A stretch of 64,000 bases of DNA from Sphingomonas lutea. Lineage in GTDB: Bacteria; Pseudomonadota; Alphaproteobacteria; Sphingomonadales; Sphingomonadaceae. The notes below the pieces were generated by a model. The model made no database searches. It was not told the DNA's origin and worked only from the letters and a program-made list of their open reading frames with translations. This document shows, piece by piece, positions 1-8,584 of this stretch; position 1 is the stretch's first letter, and each line of letters opens with the position of its first letter. The translations under genes were made by a program, and so were the position numbers. The DNA lies in the NCBI RefSeq assembly GCF_014396785.1, contig NZ_CP060718.1, forward strand, positions 1,136,501 to 1,200,500, written 5' to 3'.

Positions 1-46
1 CAATCAAACGCTCGACAGAATCGATAAATGAGGCTTATGGAGTCGC

Positions 47-1006
47 ATGGTTCGACGACTGCCGCCGCTCGCTGCCATCCGCGCCTTCGAAGCGGCCGCG
101 CGGACCGAGAATTTCACCGCCGCCGCGGCCGAGCTTGGTATGACCCAGGCCGCGGTGTCCTATCAGGTGAAGAGCCTCGAAGAGCGGCTGGGCGCACCTT
201 TGTTCGTGCGCGAGAAGGGGCGCGCGCGACTGACTCCACTGGGGGCGCGCCTGCTGCCGTCGCTGACCGGCGCATTCGACGCGATCGAGGCCGCCTTCGC
301 CAGCCATCGCGAGGAGGATGAGACGCTCCTGACCGTCACCACCACCCACACCTTCGCCAATACCTGGCTGGCGTGGCGGCTGGGCGGCTTCCAGATGGAA
401 CACCCCGACCTGGCGGTGCGGATGACAACCAGCAACGACGTCGTCGACCTGCGCGCGGGCGATGCCGATATCGCCATTCGCGCCGGCACCGCCGAGTGGG
501 AAGGGCTCGAACGCCACCGCCTGTTCGAATCGGGCTTTACGCCCGTCGCCAGCCCATGCTGCGTTGCGGAGGCGGAACGGCGCCTCGGCCGTCCGCTCGA
601 GCCGCGCGACATGCCGAGCCAGACGATGATCAGTCCGAGCGATAGCTGGTGGCAGCAATGGTTTACGGACAATGGCGTCGCCGTCGACGACCAAGTCCAG
701 CGCCGGCCCGGCGTCCTGCTCGATAACCAGGCGAACGAAGGCCACGCGGCGATGGGCGGGCAGGGCTTCGCGCTGCTGACGCCCCTGTTGTGGAAGGGCG
801 ACATTGCCGCGGGGCGGCTGGTCATGCCTTTCCCAGACCGCGTTTCCGCGCGGGGCTGGGCCTATTGGCTGGTCTATCCCAAGGAGCGGCGCATGGTGCC
901 CAAGGTCAAGCGCTTCCGCGAATGGCTGTTGGCCGAAATGGCCATGGCGCTGGCCGAGGACGATGGCGGCTGGCGCCATGCACATACGGCGGCGGCCGCC
1001 GAATAA
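47..1006 (+). CDS. LysR-family transcriptional regulator, GcvA-like
   Basis: A 319-residue LysR-type DNA-binding regulator. The N-terminal winged helix-turn-helix spans about residues 5-64, with the recognition segment AAELGMTQAAVSYQVKSLE. The effector-binding domain follows from about residue 90 to 295 and contains the LRAGDADIAIR type of motif seen in GcvA-like members. LysR proteins usually respond to a small metabolite and often control a neighbouring divergent gene, but that neighbour would lie left of the window, so the target is unknown. The ATG at 47 is preceded by GGAG at 39-42 and gives the standard family length. parC begins 60 bases downstream on the same strand and need not be co-regulated. 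Confidence 0.88.
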   Translation: MVRRLPPLAAIRAFEAAARTENFTAAAAELGMTQAAVSYQVKSLEERLGAPLFVREKGRARLTPLGARLLPSLTGAFDAIEAAFASHREEDETLLTVTTTHTFANTWLAWRLGGFQMEHPDLAVRMTTSNDVVDLRAGDADIAIRAGTAEWEGLERHRLFESGFTPVASPCCVAEAERRLGRPLEPRDMPSQTMISPSDSWWQQWFTDNGVAVDDQVQRRPGVLLDNQANEGHAAMGGQGFALLTPLLWKGDIAAGRLVMPFPDRVSARGWAYWLVYPKERRMVPKVKRFREWLLAEMAMALAEDDGGWRHAHTAAAAE

Positions 1007-1066
1007 TCCACGGCTTTCCGCAACCGCCCCTTGGAAGCATCGCTGCGGGGTTGCTAGTCAAGCGCC

Positions 1067-3292
1067 ATGCCTGACTCCGATATGTCCTCGGTCATCGAAA
1101 CGCCGTTCGATGCCGCGCTGTCCGAACGCTACCTTGTCTATGCGCTGTCGACGATCACCGCGCGGTCGCTGCCCGACGTCCGCGACGGGCTGAAGCCGGT
1201 CCACCGCCGCATCCTGTGGGGCATGCGGCTGCTCCGGCTCGACCCCGCCGGCGCATACAAGAAATCGGCGCGCGTGGTCGGCGACGTCATCGGCAAATAT
1301 CACCCGCACGGCGACCAATCGGTCTATGATGCGATGGTCCGCCTCGCGCAGGATTTCGCGCTCCGCTACCCGCTCGTCGACGGGCAGGGCAATTTCGGCA
1401 ACATCGACGGCGATAACGCCGCCGCCTACCGCTACACCGAAGCGCGACTGACGGCGGTGGCGATGCAGCTCATGGCCGGGCTCGACGAGGGCTCGGTCGA
1501 CTACAAGCCGACCTATAATGGCGAAGAGGAAGAGCCCGAGGTTTTCCCGGGCCTGTTCCCCAACCTCTTGGCGAACGGCGCGAGCGGCATTGCGGTGGGC
1601 ATGGCGACCAGCATCCCGCCGCACAACCTGACCGAGCTGGTCGATGCCGCGGTGCATCTGATCGACAACCCCAAGGCCGACGACCGCGAACTGCTGCAGT
1701 GGGTCAAGGGCCCGGACTTCCCGACCGGCGGAATCCTGGTCGACGACGAGGACGTCATTGCCCGCGCTTATGTCAGTGGACGCGGCGCGTTCCGCCTACG
1801 CGCGCGGATCAGTGTCGAGCGCGAAAAAGGCGGCGGCTGGCACCTGCTGGTCAGCGAGATCCCTTATGGCGTGCAAAAGGCCAAGCTCATCGAGCAGATC
1901 GCGGCGCTGATCGGCGACAAGAAGCTGCCGATCCTGGCCGACGTCAAGGACGAGAGCGACGAGCAGATCCGGCTGATCCTTGAGCCACGCGCGCGCACGG
2001 TCGATCCCGATCTGCTGATCGACAGCTTGCTGCGCCTGACCGACCTCGAAATCCGCTTCCCGCTCAACCTCAACGTGCTCGACGCCACGCGCACGCCGGG
2101 CGTGATGAGCCTGAAGGAGGCGTTGCTTGCCTGGCTGTCGTTTCAGATCGAGGTGCTGGTGCGCCGCAGCCAGGTGCGGATCGGCAAGATCGACGAGCGC
2201 GTCGAGCTGCTCGACGGCTATTTGATCGCCTTCCTCAACCTCGACCGGGTGATTGCGATCATCCGTAGCGAGGACGAGCCCAAGCCGGTGCTGATTGCCG
2301 AATTCGCGCTCAGTGACACGCAGGCCGAAGCAATCCTCAACATGCGCCTGCGCCGGTTGCGCAAGCTCGAGGAAATGGAAATCGGACGCGAGCGAACGGC
2401 GCTGGCCAAGGAGCGCGAGGACCTCGCCAAGCTGATCGAAAGCCCGGCGCGCCAGCGCACGCGGCTCAAGCGCGATCTTGCCACGCTGATCGAAAAGTTC
2501 GGCGATGCGCGGCGCACCAGCATCGAAGTCGCGGCGGCGACGCGCGAGATCGACTGGTCGGCGATGATCGAAAAGGAGCCGATCACCGTCATCCTGTCGC
2601 AGCGCGGCTGGATCCGGGCGATGAAGGGGCATTTGGCGCTCGACCAGGTCGGGGACCTCAAATGGCGCGAGGGCGATGGTCCATTCATTCACTTCCACGC
2701 CCAGACGACCGATCGGCTGGCGCTGTTTGCGTCCAACGGCCGGGTTTACACGCTGGCCGGCGACAAGCTGCCGAGCGCGCGCGGGTTCGGCGAGCCGGTG
2801 CGCTTGTTCATCGACCTCGATGCCGAGGTGGAGATCGTCCAGCTGTTGAAGCTTGCGCCGGACAGCCGCTTGCTGCTTGCGTCGAGCGACGGCAAGGGCT
2901 TCGTCGCCACGGGCGAGGCGACGCTGGCCGAAACGCGCAAGGGCAAGCAGCTGGTCAATCTGCGGCCAGGAGCGAGCGTCGCGGTGGTGCGCCCGATCCC
3001 GGACGCCGCCGATACCGTCGGGGTGATCGGCGAAAATCGCAAGATGCTGGTCTTCCCATTGTCCGAATTGCCCGAACTGGCGCGCGGGCAGGGGGTGACT
3101 CTGCAGCGCTATCGCGATGGCGGGTTGTCGGATGCCGTTGCCTTCGCACTCGCGGACGGGTTGAGCTGGCCCTTGGGCGGCGAAAGCGGACGGGTGCGGA
3201 CCGAAACGGATTTGAGCCCGTGGCGCGCGGCGCGCGGGGCCGCTGGGCGGATGCCGCCGATCGGCTTTCCGCGGAGCAATCGCTTTTCGTAA
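1067..3292 (+). CDS. parC: DNA topoisomerase IV subunit A (ParC)
   Basis: A 741-residue type IIA topoisomerase breakage-reunion subunit that pairs with ParE to decatenate daughter chromosomes. The N-terminal region (about 1-480) carries the family signatures: [15 protein letters not shown] at 36-50, the segment [17 protein letters not shown] around 76-92, and the active site [11 protein letters not shown] with catalytic Tyr at about residue 123. The C-terminal part (about 500-741) is a short beta-pinwheel DNA-wrapping domain, which favours ParC over the longer GyrA. The quinolone-resistance segment has Gln84 where E. coli ParC has Ser80. I believe Gln is usual in alphaproteobacterial ParC, but cannot check this here. 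Confidence 0.95.
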   Translation: MPDSDMSSVIETPFDAALSERYLVYALSTITARSLPDVRDGLKPVHRRILWGMRLLRLDPAGAYKKSARVVGDVIGKYHPHGDQSVYDAMVRLAQDFALRYPLVDGQGNFGNIDGDNAAAYRYTEARLTAVAMQLMAGLDEGSVDYKPTYNGEEEEPEVFPGLFPNLLANGASGIAVGMATSIPPHNLTELVDAAVHLIDNPKADDRELLQWVKGPDFPTGGILVDDEDVIARAYVSGRGAFRLRARISVEREKGGGWHLLVSEIPYGVQKAKLIEQIAALIGDKKLPILADVKDESDEQIRLILEPRARTVDPDLLIDSLLRLTDLEIRFPLNLNVLDATRTPGVMSLKEALLAWLSFQIEVLVRRSQVRIGKIDERVELLDGYLIAFLNLDRVIAIIRSEDEPKPVLIAEFALSDTQAEAILNMRLRRLRKLEEMEIGRERTALAKEREDLAKLIESPARQRTRLKRDLATLIEKFGDARRTSIEVAAATREIDWSAMIEKEPITVILSQRGWIRAMKGHLALDQVGDLKWREGDGPFIHFHAQTTDRLALFASNGRVYTLAGDKLPSARGFGEPVRLFIDLDAEVEIVQLLKLAPDSRLLLASSDGKGFVATGEATLAETRKGKQLVNLRPGASVAVVRPIPDAADTVGVIGENRKMLVFPLSELPELARGQGVTLQRYRDGGLSDAVAFALADGLSWPLGGESGRVRTETDLSPWRAARGAAGRMPPIGFPRSNRFS

Positions 3293-3300
3293 GCGCGCAG

Positions 3301-3338
3301 CCGGTTAACGGCCCCGTCGAGAGGAGAAAATTAACCGG
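3301..3338. repeat. Inverted repeat between parC and the GGDEF-EAL gene
   Basis: A perfect 8-bp inverted repeat: CCGGTTAA at 3301-3308 and TTAACCGG at 3331-3338, separated by 22 bases. It starts 9 bases after the parC stop and ends 20 bases before the next start codon. It could fold as a weak hairpin followed by TCTTT, or be a dimer binding site controlling the cyclic-di-GMP gene. The sequence does not decide between these. Confidence 0.4.
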
Positions 3339-3358
3339 TCTTTCGGATAAAGCGCGCC

Positions 3359-5098
3359 ATGCAGGTTGCATATTCACGTGCCGAAGAGCGCGCCGGCGCG
3401 CGCGTCGATGTGCAGCCAATCCTTGTCGCCCCATCCCACGGCGACGATCATTGCCTGCTTGATGCGCTTCCGCTCGCAGCCGGCATCTTCTGCATGAAGT
3501 CGGGCAAGCTTTGGGTTCAGGCGCTCAATAAGCAATTCTTCGACCTGGCCTACTGCCACGGCTGTCCCGAGAAATTCTCCGAACTCTTTCATCATTATTC
3601 CGATGGCCTCGGCGGTGATTTCATTCGTTCGTTCCTTGCTGATCCAGCGAACGCGGTGGATGAGCTTGAGCTGACCGAGGGAACTGGCTTGAACCGCCGG
3701 TTCCTCAAACTGAAGATTGCTGCCCTGACGCCGGCGGCGGACAGAACGCCGCGTTGCCTGTTGAGCGTGGTCGATCGCACGATCGAAATTCAGGCCGAAA
3801 ACAACCTTCGCGCCGAGATGCTGCGCGACAGCCTGACCGGCCTTCCCAACCGTCTGGCCTTCACCGAGGCCGTCGAGAAGGCCGGGGAAACTCTTAGCCG
3901 CGATCTCGGACATGCCGTGCTGGTGGTCGATATGCTGCGGTTCAGCCGCATCAACGAAAGCATGGGCGGAATTGCCGGCGATGAGTTGCTCATCACCTTC
4001 GCGCGAAGGCTCGTCCTCGCGCTGCGCGCCGGGGACATCCTTGCCCGTACAGGCGGGAACGAATTCGGCATCCTGGTTTCCTTGCGGAGGGGAATTGGCG
4101 ACGCGCTGAAGGCGGCCGAACGCATTCACAAGGTCATGGCCGCCCCATTCAAAATCTCCGAGCTGGAAATCCGCGTTGAATGCGCGATCGGCCTGGCGAT
4201 GATGCACGCGGGGCAGGACCCCGAAGAGCTATTTCGTAACGCGCAATTCGCAGTCAAGCAGGCCAAGGGCGCGGGCAAGCCGCAGGTTTATGAGCCGCAG
4301 CAGGCGACGGAAGCGCGGCGCCGCTTTTCAATCGAGACCGAGCTTCGCCGCGCGATCGAGAAGGAAGAGCTGAAGCTGTTCTATCAGCCGCTGATCAACC
4401 TCAAATCCGGCGAGGTTGCAGGTTTCGAGGCGCTGGCGCGGTGGGAGCATGAGGATCGCGGCGAGATCAGCCCGTCGGAGTTCATCCCCGTCGCAGAAGA
4501 AAGCGGCCTCATCCTTCACCTCGGCCGCTGGGCGATGGACAAGGCGGCGCACACCCTGGCGGATTGGGACCGTAAGGCAGGCAAGCCACTGCCGCTTTAC
4601 GTCGGGGTAAACCTATCCGCGATCCAGGTCGCCAGGGACGATGTTGCAGCCCTCGTTTCGAGCGCCCTCAAGTCCAGCGGGCTCGCCGGCAAACGGATCA
4701 CGGTCGAGTTGACCGAAAGCTCGATCGTCCAGGATCCAGCCCGCGCGACGCGGGTGTTCGAAGCCCTGAAAGCGCTCGATGCGACCGTCGCAATGGACGA
4801 TTTCGGTACCGGCTACTCCAGCCTGGCCTATCTCCAGCGGCTGCCGATCGACGTGCTGAAGATCGACCGCAGCTTCGTCACCGGCATGATGGTCGATCCG
4901 GACAGCGTTGCCATCGTTCGCGCGGTGCTTGGCCTTGCCGAGGCGCTTGGCATGTCGACGACGGCGGAAGGGGTCGAAACGGTCGAGCTTGCGACCACCC
5001 TCGCGGCACTTGGCTGCGCGTCGGGCCAGGGTTTCCATTTTGCAAGGCCGCTCGAGGCCGAAGCTGCGTTTGCCTATGCCGAATCCCGGCGTCAGTGA
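3359..5098 (+). CDS. PAS-like/GGDEF/EAL cyclic-di-GMP signalling protein
   Basis: A 579-residue cytoplasmic protein with no membrane segment. Residues 1-150 form a PAS-like sensory region ending in a short linker helix. Residues 155-315 are a GGDEF domain (RDSLTGLPNR opening). Residues 325-570 are an EAL domain. The cyclase signature reads GGNEF instead of GG(D/E)EF, so diguanylate cyclase activity is doubtful. The EAL domain keeps the residues expected of an active phosphodiesterase: FEALARW, VELTES, MDDFGTGYSSL, LKIDRSF and TAEGVET. The likely net activity is c-di-GMP hydrolysis, with the GGDEF domain perhaps acting as a GTP-binding allosteric module. A LOV-HTH gene lies 0.5 kb downstream on the same strand. 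Confidence 0.9.
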   Translation: MQVAYSRAEERAGARVDVQPILVAPSHGDDHCLLDALPLAAGIFCMKSGKLWVQALNKQFFDLAYCHGCPEKFSELFHHYSDGLGGDFIRSFLADPANAVDELELTEGTGLNRRFLKLKIAALTPAADRTPRCLLSVVDRTIEIQAENNLRAEMLRDSLTGLPNRLAFTEAVEKAGETLSRDLGHAVLVVDMLRFSRINESMGGIAGDELLITFARRLVLALRAGDILARTGGNEFGILVSLRRGIGDALKAAERIHKVMAAPFKISELEIRVECAIGLAMMHAGQDPEELFRNAQFAVKQAKGAGKPQVYEPQQATEARRRFSIETELRRAIEKEELKLFYQPLINLKSGEVAGFEALARWEHEDRGEISPSEFIPVAEESGLILHLGRWAMDKAAHTLADWDRKAGKPLPLYVGVNLSAIQVARDDVAALVSSALKSSGLAGKRITVELTESSIVQDPARATRVFEALKALDATVAMDDFGTGYSSLAYLQRLPIDVLKIDRSFVTGMMVDPDSVAIVRAVLGLAEALGMSTTAEGVETVELATTLAALGCASGQGFHFARPLEAEAAFAYAESRRQ

Positions 5099-5127
5099 TG
5101 CAAAAATGTCCCGCTGCGGACCAAGAA

Positions 5128-5181
5128 TTCCGGTGCCGGAACCCGCTCTGAATCCCGGAAGTTGAGCCCCTGAAACAGGGG
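5128..5181 (+). other. Two small perfect inverted repeats ahead of the exported protein gene
   Basis: The 96-base gap holds TTCCGG/CCGGAA (5128-5133 and 5136-5141, 2-base loop) and CCCCTG/CAGGGG (5167-5172 and 5176-5181, AAA loop). The second hairpin includes the G-rich ribosome-binding sequence for the start at 5195, so it could mask translation. Neither is followed by a T-tract, so they are poor intrinsic terminators. Confidence 0.35.
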
Positions 5182-5194
5182 AGAATGTCCGGCT

Positions 5195-5524
5195 ATGACG
5201 CGATGGCGGGCGACACTCAGCATCTTGGCCGTCATTGCGGTCCCGGGCGCCGGCCAAGCGCAAAGTTTCGAACGTCACGCCGCATCGGATGCAGGCTCGA
5301 GCCGCCCCAAGCTCGATTTTCGACTGGTCGAAGAACCGCGCTATTCGAGCCGGCCGATCCACAATAGCGGAATGATCGCGCAGACTTCGGTCGCACCCAA
5401 CGCGGCGATCGGCATCGGCTTGTTCAAGAGCAGCCAGCGCAAGCTGGATGCGGGGGAGTGGCGGGTGGACGGCCGTGCGAGCGGATCGCGCAAGGCCGCG
5501 GTTCGTTTCTCGCTCAAGTTCTGA
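5195..5524 (+). CDS. Small exported protein of unknown function
   Basis: A 109-residue protein that I do not recognise. Residues 1-23 look like a Sec signal peptide (basic MTRWR, hydrophobic ILAVIAV, probable cleavage after GQAQ). The mature part of about 86 residues is basic and ends in the sequence RFSLKF. A terminal Phe preceded by alternating hydrophobic residues resembles an outer-membrane beta-strand signal, but the protein is too short to form a barrel alone. The start at 5195 gives the complete signal peptide. It lies between the GGDEF-EAL gene and the LOV-HTH gene on the same strand, and a link to either is only positional. Confidence 0.6.
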   Translation: MTRWRATLSILAVIAVPGAGQAQSFERHAASDAGSSRPKLDFRLVEEPRYSSRPIHNSGMIAQTSVAPNAAIGIGLFKSSQRKLDAGEWRVDGRASGSRKAAVRFSLKF

Positions 5525-5585
5525 CCTGCGGCACGGCTTAATCTGGGAGATTGGGCGAACGCCGCTTGTGTGCGACTAATGGGTG

Positions 5586-6191
5586 ATGCCCGAGTCCTCG
5601 AGTGACGTGCTGAAATCGATCATGGCTAGCCCGCTAGCCATGGTGCTGACCAACCCGCGCAAGCCCGACAATCCGATCGAAGTCGCCAATCGCGCGTTCC
5701 TCGACCTGACGGGTTATGCCGCGTCCGAAGTCGTCGGGCGCAACTGCCGCTTCCTTGCCGGCGAGAAGACCGAGCCGTGGATCAGCGCGCAGATCCGCAA
5801 CGCGGTGGGAAATCAACGCCCGGTGTTGGTCGACATTCTCAACTACCGCCGCGACGGATCGCCCTTTCGAAACGGGGTCATGGTCGCGCCGCTGTTCGGC
5901 GAGGACGGGACGCTAAGTTACTTCCTGGGTTCGCAAGTCGATTTGGGGATGGACGAGCCGATGGCGCTGTCGGCGCTTCACGCGCGCGCGGCCGAGCGCG
6001 TCAAGGCGCTTCCGCCACGCCAGCGGCAGGTCCTGAAGGGCATGGCGTCCGGCCTCCTCAACAAGCAGATCGCCTATCAGCTTGGGATCGCCGAAAAGAC
6101 CGTGAAGATGCACCGCGCAATGATGCTCGATCGCCTTGGCGTCGGAACCAGTGCCGAGGCGGTACGGATCGCAGTCGAAGCTGGGATCTGA
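5586..6191 (+). CDS. LOV-HTH blue-light-responsive transcription factor, EL222-like
   Basis: A 201-residue protein with an N-terminal LOV (PAS) domain (about 8-122) and a C-terminal LuxR-type helix-turn-helix (about 138-198). The LOV signature GRNCRFLAG carries the flavin-adduct cysteine at residue 54. The Asn and Gln residues expected to contact FMN are present in DILNYRRDG, FRNGV and GSQVD. The HTH part reads LPPRQRQVLKGMASGLLNKQ. This is the architecture of EL222 from Erythrobacter litoralis, in which blue light forms a Cys-FMN adduct that frees the HTH to dimerise and bind DNA. Canonical LOV proteins have Gln where the last Ala of CRFLA stands. A GTG at 5583 immediately before the ATG is an alternative start. 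Targets are unknown; the nearby c-di-GMP gene is a candidate. Confidence 0.9.
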   Translation: MPESSSDVLKSIMASPLAMVLTNPRKPDNPIEVANRAFLDLTGYAASEVVGRNCRFLAGEKTEPWISAQIRNAVGNQRPVLVDILNYRRDGSPFRNGVMVAPLFGEDGTLSYFLGSQVDLGMDEPMALSALHARAAERVKALPPRQRQVLKGMASGLLNKQIAYQLGIAEKTVKMHRAMMLDRLGVGTSAEAVRIAVEAGI

Positions 6192-6193
6192 CT

Positions 6194-7387
6194 TTAAGGC
6201 TTGGACAGCGCCGCAGCGACTTCCGAATCGACGATTTCCGCGAACAGCGCGCCGGTCGGGAATCCGGCCTCGATCCACCGTTCCTCAATCTGCTTCAGCG
6301 TCGTCGCCACCAGCGGACCTTCGCGAAGGCCGCGCGCGATCAACGCGCCTCCGCTGGTCGGCAGCCGCGGCGCCTTCCAGCCGGCCAGCGACGCTGCTGC
6401 GGCACTATCGCCTGCAAGCAGCAACCGGTCGATCGCGCAATCGCTGCCCACTCGGTACGCCAGCACGCGCGGCGCGGAGCCGAGGTCGCGCTCGGCGGCG
6501 CAAACGAGGCGCTTTCGCGCCTTGTTGGACAGTCGCAGCCGGCCGCCGATCTTGTCGGCCAAGCCAGGATCGCGCGGCAGCAACGCCGCGAGCCGGCGAA
6601 GCGCATCGGGTACGACCGCAGCCGATTGCTCGGCCGCGATCAGCGCCCGCAGATCGGCAATGCGCGCGGGGTCGATCTCGGGCAGCACCGGGCGCAGGAT
6701 CGCGCGGTCGAGCATGATTGCAAGCGTTGGCGCGGGATTGGGCAATCCCAGCAATTTCATGAGTTCGTCGGCGATCCGTTCCCGTGACAGCGCCATCAGA
6801 TCGTTGGCGCGCGCGGTGCAGGCGTCGAGCGCGGGGCCGTCGGGCTCGGTCGCGCCAAAGCGGGCATGGAAGCGAAAGAAGCGCAGGATTCGCAAATGAT
6901 CCTCGGCAATGCGCTGCAAGGGATCGCCGATGAAGCGGATGCGGCGCGCCTTGAGATCGTCGAGCCCACCGAAATAATCGTGGATCTGGCCCGTCAGCGG
7001 ATCGGCCGAGAGCGCGTTGATGGTGAAGTCGCGCCGCGCCGCGTCCTCCTTCCAATCGTCGGTGAAGGCGACCGTCGCGCGGCGGCCGTCGGTGGAAACG
7101 TCGCGGCGCAGCGTGGTGATCTCGACCGGGTGCCCGTCGCTGACGGCGGTAACGGTGCCGTGGGCGATGCCGGTCGGCACGGCCTTGATGCGCGCCGCCT
7201 CGAGCCGGGCCACGACCTCCTCGGGCTTTAGGCGCGTGGCGAGATCGACATCGCTGACCGGCAGGCCGAGCAGGTCGTCCCGCACCGCGCCGCCAACGAA
7301 GCGCGTCAGCCCCTCATCGGCCCCGAGCGCGTCGAACAGGCGCTGCATGCCGCGGCGCTTGCGCCATTTGGCGGCGTCGAGCGTCAT
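6194..7387 (-). CDS. cca: CCA tRNA nucleotidyltransferase / poly(A) polymerase family protein
   Basis: A 397-residue class II nucleotidyltransferase predicted to add or repair the 3'-terminal CCA of tRNAs in the cytoplasm. The N-terminal palm shows FVGGAVRDDLLG followed by VSDVDLAT, where the two aspartates bind the catalytic metals. Later motifs include RRDFTINALS (about 130-140) and the RNA- and head-binding region LKARRIRFIGDP. The C-terminal all-helical part is less conserved. The gene is last in a minus-strand run after the DUF1285 and Nudix genes. Its stop lies 2 bases from the convergent LOV-HTH stop. The family also includes poly(A) polymerases, but length and motifs fit the single CCA enzyme of alphaproteobacteria. 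Confidence 0.92.
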   Translation of the reverse strand: MTLDAAKWRKRRGMQRLFDALGADEGLTRFVGGAVRDDLLGLPVSDVDLATRLKPEEVVARLEAARIKAVPTGIAHGTVTAVSDGHPVEITTLRRDVSTDGRRATVAFTDDWKEDAARRDFTINALSADPLTGQIHDYFGGLDDLKARRIRFIGDPLQRIAEDHLRILRFFRFHARFGATEPDGPALDACTARANDLMALSRERIADELMKLLGLPNPAPTLAIMLDRAILRPVLPEIDPARIADLRALIAAEQSAAVVPDALRRLAALLPRDPGLADKIGGRLRLSNKARKRLVCAAERDLGSAPRVLAYRVGSDCAIDRLLLAGDSAAAASLAGWKAPRLPTSGGALIARGLREGPLVATTLKQIEERWIEAGFPTGALFAEIVDSEVAAALSKP

Positions 7388-7422
7388 GAGGCGTGGAGCC
7401 GCCGCGCAAGGTTGATGGTCAT
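7384..7422 (-). CDS. Possible 12-codon linker ORF between the Nudix and cca genes
   Basis: A minimal reading frame encoding MTINLARRLHAS. Its ATG overlaps the Nudix stop as ATGA, and its TGA overlaps the cca ATG as ATGA. This would allow termination-reinitiation coupling across the 31-base gap. It could instead be the true cca N-terminus put out of frame by one missing base, as seen elsewhere in this window. No ribosome-binding site can be assigned. Confidence 0.25.
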   Translation of the reverse strand: MTINLARRLHAS

Positions 7423-7964
7423 TGCAGCCGTCGCCCCCAGATCCTGCGGCCGTTCCAGTCGATTTCGTAATAGTGGCGCTCCTGGCCTTGGAACAAGGCG
7501 CTGCGCCGCTGGTGGTTCGCGGGATCGAGCAGGAAGGCGAGCGGCGCTTCGAACCAGTCGGCGACCTCGGCCTCTTGCGCTTGCAGCGGAAGGTCCGGCG
7601 CCATGACTCCGATGACGGGCGTCACGGCATATCCGGTAACGGTGCGGTACGGCGCAAGATCGCCGATGACGTCGACGCGCGCCGGGTCGAGCGCAAGCTC
7701 CTCCTCGGCTTCGCGCAATGCTGCCTCGATGGCGGATTCGCCGGGGTCTATCCGTCCGCCGGGAAAGGCGATCTGCCCGGCATGCGTGCGCATGTGGTCG
7801 CGGCGGACGGTGAGGATGACGCCTGGGTCGCTGCGGTCGGTGACGGCGATGAGGACGGCGGCGGGGATGGCGGGTTCGAACCGTTCGCCGGGAAGATCGC
7901 TTTCCAGCAGGCGATTGGCGCCCGGAGCGGCGAGCGCCCGGCGAAGCTGGTCGTGGATGTTCAT
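7419..7964 (-). CDS. Nudix hydrolase, CoA pyrophosphatase-like
   Basis: A 181-residue Nudix hydrolase. The segment RTHAGQIAFPGG matches the extra signature of the coenzyme A pyrophosphatase group (NudL/YeaB type), next to the Nudix box starting GGRIDPGESAIEAALREAEEE, which supplies the Mg-binding glutamates. The final Gly of the canonical box is replaced, a variation found in this group. The expected reaction is hydrolysis of CoA or CoA derivatives to 3',5'-ADP and phosphopantetheine. Its start overlaps the DUF1285 stop by 4 bases (ATGA), so the two are translationally coupled. cca follows. Confidence 0.85.
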   Translation of the reverse strand: MNIHDQLRRALAAPGANRLLESDLPGERFEPAIPAAVLIAVTDRSDPGVILTVRRDHMRTHAGQIAFPGGRIDPGESAIEAALREAEEELALDPARVDVIGDLAPYRTVTGYAVTPVIGVMAPDLPLQAQEAEVADWFEAPLAFLLDPANHQRRSALFQGQERHYYEIDWNGRRIWGRRLQ

Positions 7965-8533
7965 GCGCCGGGCATCAGCGTGAAGAAGGTCCCGTCGCTC
8001 CAGACTCCGGGCGGATCATTGCCTTCGGCCAGGGCGATTTCGGCCAGCTCGTAGTAGATCGCGCGGCTCAACTCGGCCTCGAGCCCGTGGCGCACGAGCA
8101 CGCGCGGGGAGGGGCCGCCAGCCCCGTCCTCCGCAATCCGCAGCGGATGATCCGCGCCCAGGATGAGCGCGTCGCCACTGTCCAGGGTCAGGCCGATCTT
8201 GCGGTCGCGGCGCGTTCCCTCGCTCTGCATCTCGACCGCACGAAATGCCGTCGCCTCGACCTCGACGGTCAGCTTCTCCACGGGGGTGACGAGCACGTGT
8301 GACCCATCCGGCTCGCGCCGAAGGATGGTCGAAAACAAGCGCACCATTGCCGAACGGCTGATGGGCGCGCCGTCGTGATACCAGGTGCCGTCGCGCGCTA
8401 TGCGCATCCGGGAATCGCCGCAGTGCGTCGGATTCCACCTGTCGACCGGCGGCAGGCGACGCATGTCGATCGCCGCTTGCAGCTCGGCCAGGCTGATTCC
8501 CTGCAGTTCGATCGGTGGTTGGCGCTCAGGCAT
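7961..8533 (-). CDS. DUF1285 family protein
   Basis: A 190-residue protein matching the DUF1285 family, whose biochemical role is not established. It has the family features PPVDRWNPTHCGDSRMRI near residues 30-47 and a beta-rich remainder with DGTWYHDGAPI. There is no signal peptide or membrane segment. I chose the ATG at 8533 (MPERQPP) because frames further upstream run into the divergent gene and do not resemble the family. It is the first gene of the operon with the Nudix and cca genes, an arrangement often kept in alphaproteobacteria. It is divergent from the folM-like gene, with a 51-base shared promoter region. Confidence 0.85.
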   Translation of the reverse strand: MPERQPPIELQGISLAELQAAIDMRRLPPVDRWNPTHCGDSRMRIARDGTWYHDGAPISRSAMVRLFSTILRREPDGSHVLVTPVEKLTVEVEATAFRAVEMQSEGTRRDRKIGLTLDSGDALILGADHPLRIAEDGAGGPSPRVLVRHGLEAELSRAIYYELAEIALAEGNDPPGVWSDGTFFTLMPGA

Positions 8534-8584
8534 TGGGGCGTCCTTGGATTGCTTCGCGCTGCGGCTCAAGGCAGGAGCCTCCCG

